A DNA stretch of 5,671 nucleotides from UBA5941 sp021824385 (GTDB taxonomy: Bacteria; Patescibacteriota; Microgenomatia; UBA8517), in the NCBI GenBank assembly GCA_027347685.1, contig DAIEQM010000059.1, forward strand, positions 1 to 5,671, in the 5' to 3' direction. The first letter of the stretch is position 1; every line of letters begins with the position of its first letter. Position numbers and translations under genes: made by a program. Below the pieces are notes generated by a model. That model was not told the origin of the DNA. It did no database searches and saw only the letters and a list, made by a program, of their open reading frames with translations. Below, in pieces: positions 1-4,570 of the stretch.

Positions 1-1515
1 TCGAGTACCCCTGCCCCAAGTCCAGTTGCCCCCGCTCCTTCAACGGATACTACGACATTGCCAGCCCCTGAGCCGTCACCCGTGCCAAGTACGGCAGCAC
101 CGCTTACACAACCTTCAACCCTTACTCCTCCATCTTCCCTACATGAGCCGGGTATTGTAACGCCAAAAAGCGGATCCAAGATTCCAAAAGGGCCGATTGT
201 TTTTGTTCTTATTCTTGTTTTTCTTATCCTTGGTATATTTTCCTTCGCAAAGTTTGTCTTACCAAAAATTACTGGTGGACTTGGAACGAAAGCAACCACA
301 ATCACCTGGTGGGGAGTTTGGGAGGATCCAAAAACTATCCAACCGCTCATTGATGAGTATCAGGCTTCTCATAAAGGAGTAACGGTTAAGTATGTGCAGG
401 TTGCCAAAGATCAATATCGAGAACGGTTATCGAATGCTATTGCTGGAGGACAAGGGCCAGACATTATGACTATTCACAATAGCTGGGTGCCCATGTTTAG
501 AACGAGTCTTTCACCAATGCCAACTTCAGTGTTTTCTCCTCAAGAGTTTCAGCAAACATTTTATCCGGTCATGTCTCGAGACTTAACGTTGGGAACGAGT
601 ATTGTAGGAATTCCGACTGAATATGATGGATTGGGACTCTTTGTAAACGATGATATTTTTGGAACCTACGGAAAGACGGTTCCGACCACGTGGAATGATT
701 TGCGAAATACTGCCATTTCTCTCACCATTAAAAACCAACAGGGAATTATTCAACAGGCGGGAGTTGCCATGGGTACCACTTCAAACGTCGACCATTGGCA
801 AGAAACCCTTGCACTACTGATCCTTCAAAATGGAGCCAAGCTCGAAACACCAACGGGTTCACTGGCTGAAGGCGCGCTCGATTTTTACACCGCTTTTTAC
901 AAGACAGACAAGGTGTGGGACGATACTCTGCCAAACTCGACCACTATGTTTGCAAATGGAAAGCTTGCCATGATGATTGCTCCCAGTTGGAGAGCCCACG
1001 ACATAATAGCCCAGAGCCCCACCTTGAAGTTTAGAGTTCTACCCGTTCCACAATTACCAAAGAATACCCCTGACGAGCCAGATATTACCTACGCAACGTA
1101 CTGGGCCAACGCAGTTTCAAGTAAAAGTGCGGTACAACCCGCTGCGTGGGAATTCCTGAAGTTTCTTTCGACAAAAGAATCGTACCAAAAACTATACGAT
1201 AACGCGGTCAAGCTCCGAACCTTTGGTGAGCCATTTCCACGCGTTGATATGAGAGACTCGATTACGGCTGACCCCAAAGTAGGAGGATTTATTTCTCTCG
1301 CTGGAAACGCAAAAAGTTGGTATTTGGACGGACGAACATTTGACGGAGAAACGGGTATTAACAGTCGAATGGCCAAATATTTTGAAGATGCAATAAACAT
1401 GGTAAACAATACGAGTGGTGGGAACAGCAAGAATGCATTAACGACTGCAGCCAATGGTGTTCTTCAGGTCCTAGTCGATTACGGTCTTGCTCAAGCTCCA
1501 GCTCCCGTAAAGTAG
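1..1515 (+). CDS. Membrane-anchored extracellular solute-binding protein, family 1 type (5' truncated)
   Basis: The reading frame is open from the first base, so the true start lies upstream. The TTG at 58 is probably an internal Leu codon. The visible 504 residues begin with about 60 residues rich in Pro, Ser, Thr and Ala. A basic stretch (KSGSKIPKG) follows, then one strongly hydrophobic helix (about residues 65-86, GPIVFVLILVFLIL...). The remaining ~400 residues look like an ABC-type sugar-binding protein: TTITWWGVWEDP opens the domain, and GGQGPDIMTIHNSW and IVGIPTEYDGLGLFVNDD are typical of SBP family 1, as is the late stretch ANGKLAMMIAPSW. I see no lipobox and no Cys, so anchoring is by an uncleaved helix. 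Basic residues before the helix predict the Pro-rich tail inside the cell and the binding domain outside. No permease or ATPase gene is visible, so the ligand and transport role are unknown. The family call is firm. Confidence 0.88.
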   Translation, partial: SSTPAPSPVAPAPSTDTTTLPAPEPSPVPSTAAPLTQPSTLTPPSSLHEPGIVTPKSGSKIPKGPIVFVLILVFLILGIFSFAKFVLPKITGGLGTKATTITWWGVWEDPKTIQPLIDEYQASHKGVTVKYVQVAKDQYRERLSNAIAGGQGPDIMTIHNSWVPMFRTSLSPMPTSVFSPQEFQQTFYPVMSRDLTLGTSIVGIPTEYDGLGLFVNDDIFGTYGKTVPTTWNDLRNTAISLTIKNQQGIIQQAGVAMGTTSNVDHWQETLALLILQNGAKLETPTGSLAEGALDFYTAFYKTDKVWDDTLPNSTTMFANGKLAMMIAPSWRAHDIIAQSPTLKFRVLPVPQLPKNTPDEPDITYATYWANAVSSKSAVQPAAWEFLKFLSTKESYQKLYDNAVKLRTFGEPFPRVDMRDSITADPKVGGFISLAGNAKSWYLDGRTFDGETGINSRMAKYFEDAINMVNNTSGGNSKNALTTAANGVLQVLVDYGLAQAPAPVK

Positions 1516-1527
1516 TACGATACTCTT

Positions 1528-2328
1528 GTGACAGAACAGGAATATATTGCACGGGCATATCACTCAATATTTAGGTACAGTCTTTCTTCTCCCGAACTAA
1601 AGAAGTGGAGGGCTGGACACAAATTGTTTGTGAGAAATAAATTGCTGATACAAAAAGCCGTGTTTCGTGTGGGAACTTCTTCTATTGAAAAAGAAGATTT
1701 AGACTTCAAAAGGGCTGTCGCAAAGAGAGCAGCCGGGTATCTTTCAAAAATCCCCTTTATTTTATTTGTGGGAATATCGGGGTCCTTGGCTATGAACAAC
1801 GCCAAGCCTCAAAGTGATATTGATTTATTTATAATCACCCAAAAAAACACACTGTGGATATCACGATTTTTTTCACTCGTATTACTTTCCCTCAATCACT
1901 TTTCATTGAGAAGAGCACAAAACAAAAACGAGCGAAACAAAATTTGTTTAAATTTGTGGATTGATCAAAATGCATTAACAATGCCAGACATGCCACAAAA
2001 TGCATATACGGCTCATGAAATCGCGCAGGTAGTGCCTCTCTACAATAAAATGGACACTTACTCACAGTGGATTAATAAAAACGATTGGATCAATGGATAC
2101 TGGCCAGATGCTATCTCACTATCTCCCAATACTTTGAGAAAATCTTCATCGAGTACTTCACGTATTCTTGTTTTTCTAAATACCGTTTTTTATGTCCTTC
2201 AGAGAATGTATATGCATGGCAAGATAACGCGAGAGAAAGTAACCATCCACTATGCATACTTCCACCCGTTTGATTGGGGAGAGGTGGTTATGAAAGAATT
2301 GAAGAAAAAAGGCATCGTTGAGGCATGA
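1528..2328 (+). CDS. Nucleotidyltransferase-fold protein
   Basis: This 266-residue protein has the signature of the polymerase-beta-like nucleotidyltransferase superfamily. GISGSLAM (residues 83-89) is followed by SDIDLFII (96-103), where D97 and D99 would bind metal. A third carboxylate is usually found on a later strand; the best candidate is D146 in ICLNLWID, but this is uncertain. Members transfer a nucleotide monophosphate to a protein, RNA, antibiotic or small molecule, and the substrate here cannot be read from sequence. Two moderately hydrophobic segments (about 111-127 and 211-229) are probably buried helices rather than clear membrane spans. The GTG start lies 12 bases after the preceding stop. 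No Shine-Dalgarno sequence is visible, but the protein reads sensibly from that codon. Close spacing suggests co-transcription with the solute-binding protein. The stop is TGA. Confidence 0.75.
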   Translation: MTEQEYIARAYHSIFRYSLSSPELKKWRAGHKLFVRNKLLIQKAVFRVGTSSIEKEDLDFKRAVAKRAAGYLSKIPFILFVGISGSLAMNNAKPQSDIDLFIITQKNTLWISRFFSLVLLSLNHFSLRRAQNKNERNKICLNLWIDQNALTMPDMPQNAYTAHEIAQVVPLYNKMDTYSQWINKNDWINGYWPDAISLSPNTLRKSSSSTSRILVFLNTVFYVLQRMYMHGKITREKVTIHYAYFHPFDWGEVVMKELKKKGIVEA

Positions 2329-2335
2329 GCGAGCG

Positions 2336-3637
2336 TTATGAGATTACTCCAACACCTTTTCTATTCCACTTTTGCCAGGTAACGTCTTTCTTTGAAAAGA
2401 GGAGCTTCAGAGACATATACATGGCATACACTTCGATTGCCGTTAATACATATGACAGTAGAAAATATAATGGCAAAAAGGCAAAGGCCACTTTACTGTT
2501 TTTTCTCGATCCAAACAAAAAGGCGAATGCATTAATACCTCCGGTAAACAAAATCCACAATATGAGTGCTCTAAAATCATGAGTGGTGTAAATATAATAG
2601 ACCCCAAAAAGTGTTAGGAGTGGCTCTATAAGGAGTTCTATCTCATAGAATAGGGTGATCGGCAGTAAATAATGCGTTAGGAATTTGCTGTGTATTTTTT
2701 GTCTGCTAAAAAACAACCCTCTATGCTTAATAAAAGTATCAAGTCTTCCTTTTTTCCATCTCAAACGCTGCTTTGCCAAGTCTTTTACATTGGACGGGCC
2801 TTCGGTATATGCAATGGCGTCTTCCATAAATACAATGGTGGCACCTTCTGCCTGCAGTCTGGTAGACAGTTCAATGTCTTCCGTTTTGTTGTGCTCATCA
2901 AAAAATCCATGTTTGTCAAAGATATCTCTCCTGAATGCTCCAAAAGCTCCGCCAATGATGTATTCACTATTAAATACGGAGTGAACCCGTTTAAAATAAA
3001 ACCCGACGGTGTATTCAATTTGTTGAATAATACCGATAATTGATTTCGCGTTTGCGACTTTCACATTTCCAACTGCGGCGTCAACCCGCTTATCTACAAA
3101 AAATCGAGCTACTACGCTTAACGCATCTTTTTCAAAAACAGTATCGGCGTCCATAGTGACCACAATATTTCCACTCGACTGATGTATGCCAAAATTTAAC
3201 GCGCTGCCTTTACCACCATTTTGTTTCGTGAAGTACTTCAACTCTTTTCCTGGGGTCAGATACAACTGCCGTTCATTTTTATAAAACTGGTCAACTTTTT
3301 TGAAGGTACTGTCTGTTGATCCGTCATCAACAACAATCACCTCTAAGTTGTTGTAGTTACTGGCGAGCACCGATTTTACGGTGTCAACAACGCCCACTTC
3401 TTCGTTCCAAGCGGGGATAACAACGGAAATTTTAATTCGGTCTTCAATTTGCTTAGTAGTGAGCTCCTTTGATTTTTTAAGGTATTTGGATTTGTTTAAT
3501 CGATAAAAAGGACTTGTTAAGATATACAGCAAATACTTGCTCGCCGTAATGATAGAAAGCCCAATCGTAAGGGTTAAAATAATGTTAGTGTCATTCATTT
3601 CGTGAACCTTAAAGTATAGTTGGGTTTGAGTGTGCAT
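2336..3637 (-). CDS. Processive family 2 glycosyltransferase, membrane-bound (PNAG/cellulose synthase-like)
   Basis: This 433-residue protein has all the hallmarks of a processive GT2 enzyme. There is one N-terminal membrane helix (about 18-42), followed by the GT-A domain opening SVVIPAWNEE (71-80). VDDGSTD (103-109) binds the nucleotide, GGKGSALN is at 141-148, and DAD (163-165) binds metal. TED (252-254) carries the likely catalytic base, and QRLRW (290-294) is the Q(Q/R)xRW motif of polymerising synthases. Several C-terminal membrane helices follow (about 319-352, 355-377, 383-414). Such enzymes build and usually extrude a polysaccharide from UDP-sugars at the cytoplasmic membrane. IcaA/PgaC-like N-acetylglucosamine polymer synthesis is the closest analogy, but sugar specificity is not shown. 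The start is ambiguous. The ATG at 3637 has no ribosome-binding site, whereas the in-frame ATG at 3596-3598 (residue 14) has AAGG eight bases upstream and leaves the first helix intact. No accessory polysaccharide genes are visible. Confidence 0.87.
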   Translation of the reverse strand: MHTQTQLYFKVHEMNDTNIILTLTIGLSIITASKYLLYILTSPFYRLNKSKYLKKSKELTTKQIEDRIKISVVIPAWNEEVGVVDTVKSVLASNYNNLEVIVVDDGSTDSTFKKVDQFYKNERQLYLTPGKELKYFTKQNGGKGSALNFGIHQSSGNIVVTMDADTVFEKDALSVVARFFVDKRVDAAVGNVKVANAKSIIGIIQQIEYTVGFYFKRVHSVFNSEYIIGGAFGAFRRDIFDKHGFFDEHNKTEDIELSTRLQAEGATIVFMEDAIAYTEGPSNVKDLAKQRLRWKKGRLDTFIKHRGLFFSRQKIHSKFLTHYLLPITLFYEIELLIEPLLTLFGVYYIYTTHDFRALILWILFTGGINAFAFLFGSRKNSKVAFAFLPLYFLLSYVLTAIEVYAMYMSLKLLFSKKDVTWQKWNRKGVGVIS

Positions 3638-3662
3638 GCAAATGGCTGCATTTAATTTGCAT
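3636..3662. repeat. Inverted repeat in divergent promoter region
   Basis: ATGCAAAT (3636-3643) and ATTTGCAT (3655-3662) are perfect 8-base inverted copies separated by 11 bases. The left arm covers the first two bases of the upstream start codon of the glycosyltransferase. The right arm contains the presumed -35 hexamer of the gene on the other strand. It could be an operator shared by both divergent genes or a hairpin in the glycosyltransferase leader. The repeat is seen directly; its function is inference. Confidence 0.5.
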
Positions 3663-3685
3663 TCTTCCTTAAGTCTTCATATAAT
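3657..3685 (+). promoter_or_regulatory. Sigma-70-type promoter for the 3726 gene
   Basis: A perfect TATAAT -10 box lies at 3680-3685. A weak -35 (TTGCAT, three of six consensus bases) lies at 3657-3662, at the ideal 17-base spacing. Transcription would start near 3692, giving a leader of about 34 bases. The -10 box makes this likely; the -35 match alone would not. Confidence 0.6.
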
Positions 3686-3711
3686 TTCTTTGTACTAAGA
3701 AAATTTAAATA

Positions 3712-3718
3712 AAAGGAG
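3712..3718 (+). promoter_or_regulatory. Strong Shine-Dalgarno site (AAAGGAG)
   Basis: AAAGGAG sits seven bases before the ATG at 3726, the ideal distance. It fixes that start codon and is the only strong ribosome-binding site seen in the window. Confidence 0.85.
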
Positions 3719-3725
3719 CTTACCG

Positions 3726-4103
3726 ATGCCGGTCCGACGAGTATCTACATTGAAGTTTCCTTCTTTAGCAACAGTTCGTTTTGATTGGGAAGCCATCAAA
3801 AAAGAGCTGTCCCTTACCGATTTGTCATTCAACGAGTTCAAGGACTCGGCCACGTACGTACGAGTTTGCCTGCAAATGGCAGATGAAACGTGGGATGACA
3901 CATTTGATTATGGTGTAAGTCGCGGTTTTGTTTGGCAGGACACCCAGTGCGGTTTGCCAAAATTCAACTGCGAGAAGCTGATTTTGCTCATAACGCGAAT
4001 CTTAGAGCAGTCAAATATCAGTACGAGAGAGGGTGTCATTCAGTTTGAAGACGTACACATCCGTTGGTCGGTCAAAGAGAAACAACAAGCGTTAGTTTTC
4101 TGA
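3726..4103 (+). CDS. Hypothetical protein, 125 residues, unrecognised family
   Basis: I do not recognise this protein. It is a soluble-looking mixed alpha/beta sequence with no signal peptide or membrane segment. It begins MPVRRVSTLKF, has an acidic middle (about residues 53-61, DETWDDTFD), and ends with probable beta strands (GVIQFEDVHIRWSV, about 103-116). There are three cysteines, at 48, 75 and 82. The last two are six residues apart (CGLPKFNC), which alone is not enough to call a metal site. That it is a real gene is well supported: a TATAAT promoter box, a strong ribosome-binding site at ideal distance, and an intrinsic terminator 12 bases after the TGA stop make it a complete one-gene transcription unit. 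It lies between a divergent glycosyltransferase and the groESL operon, neither of which suggests a function. Confidence 0.85.
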   Translation: MPVRRVSTLKFPSLATVRFDWEAIKKELSLTDLSFNEFKDSATYVRVCLQMADETWDDTFDYGVSRGFVWQDTQCGLPKFNCEKLILLITRILEQSNISTREGVIQFEDVHIRWSVKEKQQALVF

Positions 4104-4115
4104 AATACGCATTTT

Positions 4116-4140
4116 GGAGCACATAGTGCTCCTTTTTTTT
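4116..4140 (+). terminator. Intrinsic (Rho-independent) terminator
   Basis: GGAGCAC (4116-4122) pairs perfectly with GTGCTCC (4126-4132) around a three-base ATA loop and is followed directly by eight T residues (4133-4140). It ends the transcript of the 3726 gene and insulates it from the groES promoter, which begins 14 bases further on. The opposite strand lacks a comparable T tract after the hairpin, so it works in one direction. Confidence 0.93.
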
Positions 4141-4153
4141 ATACAAAAAACTC

Positions 4154-4183
4154 TTGACAAAACTTTGCATCTCTTTTTAAAAT
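4154..4183 (+). promoter_or_regulatory. Sigma-70-type promoter of the groES-groEL operon
   Basis: A perfect TTGACA -35 box (4154-4159) is followed after 18 bases by TAAAAT (4178-4183), which matches the -10 consensus at five of six positions. The expected start point is near 4190. This puts the CIRCE-like operator right at the beginning of the transcript, the classic arrangement for HrcA-repressed chaperonin operons. The leader would be about 68 bases long. Confidence 0.85.
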
Positions 4184-4208
4184 AGCAATCACAAGTTAGC
4201 AATGCTAC
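4182..4208 (+). promoter_or_regulatory. Second, weaker overlapping CIRCE-spaced site
   Basis: ATAGCAATC (4182-4190) and CAATGCTAC (4200-4208) keep the TAGCA...TGCTA core at the same 15-base separation as the main operator and match the consensus at 13 of 18 arm positions. The site is shifted 14 bases upstream, overlaps the -10 box and the start point, and shares sequence with the main operator. The match is seen directly; binding is inference. Confidence 0.45.
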
Positions 4209-4222
4209 TTGACGAATGCTAA
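4196..4222 (+). promoter_or_regulatory. CIRCE-like operator (HrcA binding site)
   Basis: The CIRCE consensus is TTAGCACTC, nine bases, GAGTGCTAA. Here the left arm is TTAGCAATG (seven of nine), the right arm is GAATGCTAA (eight of nine), and the spacer is exactly nine bases. Its position, just after the predicted start point and before groES, is the usual one. HrcA is the heat-shock repressor that binds CIRCE and is itself kept active by GroEL. hrcA is not in this window, so the regulator is inferred from the operator. Confidence 0.85.
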
Positions 4223-4229
4223 TTCGTCA
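4210..4229 (+). repeat. Perfect hairpin overlapping the CIRCE right arm
   Basis: TGACGAA (4210-4216) and TTCGTCA (4223-4229) are perfect inverted copies around a six-base loop, TGCTAA. That loop is the core of the right CIRCE arm. In the groES leader RNA this hairpin would compete with pairing between the two CIRCE arms. The repeat is plain; any regulatory role is speculative. Confidence 0.5.
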
Positions 4230-4257
4230 GCTATAAATATTCTTGTCTCATAAACAT

Positions 4258-4560
4258 ATGGCATCAAAGAAATTGTCACTCACCCCAGCAGCCGGATACA
4301 TTATTATTGAACCCGCTGCAAAAGAAACGAAAACTGCTTCAGGAATTTATTTGCCCGATAACGCCGGCGACAAACCACAGCGTGGTACTGTTGTTGCTAT
4401 TGGCTCAGATGAAATAACTGATCATGGCGCAAAAAAGACATCTCCAGTAAAAGTAGGAGACTCGGTAATATACAAAAAATGGGGTGGAAACGAAGTAAAG
4501 TATGAAGGACAGGAATACATGTTTATAAAGTTCGAGGATGTTTTAGCAATTATTAACTAA
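4258..4560 (+). CDS. groES: Co-chaperonin GroES (10 kDa, Hsp10)
   Basis: This 100-residue protein has the usual GroES length and layout. An opening strand (LTPAAGYIIIEPA, about 8-20) leads into the mobile loop with the hydrophobic tripeptide that docks on GroEL (SGIYLPD, 28-34). The conserved QRGTVVAIG (41-49) follows, then VKVGDSVIYKKWGG (64-77) and the terminal strand KFEDVLAIIN. GroES forms a seven-membered lid that closes the GroEL folding chamber in the cytoplasm during the ATP cycle. I chose the ATG at 4258 because the product then begins MASKKLSLTP; a TTG at 4243 would add five residues with no support. No Shine-Dalgarno sequence precedes the ATG. It is the first gene of the operon and is followed by groEL after 10 bases. 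Confidence 0.96.
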   Translation: MASKKLSLTPAAGYIIIEPAAKETKTASGIYLPDNAGDKPQRGTVVAIGSDEITDHGAKKTSPVKVGDSVIYKKWGGNEVKYEGQEYMFIKFEDVLAIIN

Positions 4561-4570
4561 ATTCAATATT

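Noticed and set aside
58..60. TTG as the start of the solute-binding protein
   Set aside because: The frame is open upstream to base 1 with the same Pro/Ser/Thr-rich composition, and no ribosome-binding site precedes it, so it is most likely an internal Leu codon.
1089..1454. Minus-strand frame of 121 codons
   Set aside because: It is antisense to the conserved C-terminal half of the solute-binding protein, with no promoter or ribosome-binding site.
2311..2327. Repeated GGCAT near the nucleotidyltransferase stop as a terminator
   Set aside because: The two copies are direct, not inverted, so they cannot form a hairpin.
2325..2582. Plus-strand frame whose ATG overlaps the nucleotidyltransferase stop (ATGA)
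   Set aside because: It lies wholly antisense to the well-supported C-terminal helices of the glycosyltransferase, lacks a ribosome-binding site, and shows no family features.
2685..3043. Two overlapping plus-strand frames of 99 and 117 codons
   Set aside because: Both are antisense to the catalytic core of the glycosyltransferase and are read as shadows.
3661..3720. Promoter for the glycosyltransferase on the minus strand
   Set aside because: Only partial -10-like sequences (such as TATATG) were found and none had a credible -35 at the right distance, so I did not annotate one.
4101..4103. TGA read as glycine (alternative code of some CPR lineages)
   Set aside because: This TGA is followed within 12 bases by an intrinsic terminator, and the conserved glycines of GroES and GroEL are all GGN codons, so the standard bacterial code fits.
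4243..4257. TTG start five codons upstream for groES
   Set aside because: The ATG at 4258 gives a normal GroES N-terminus; the extension MSHKH has no support.
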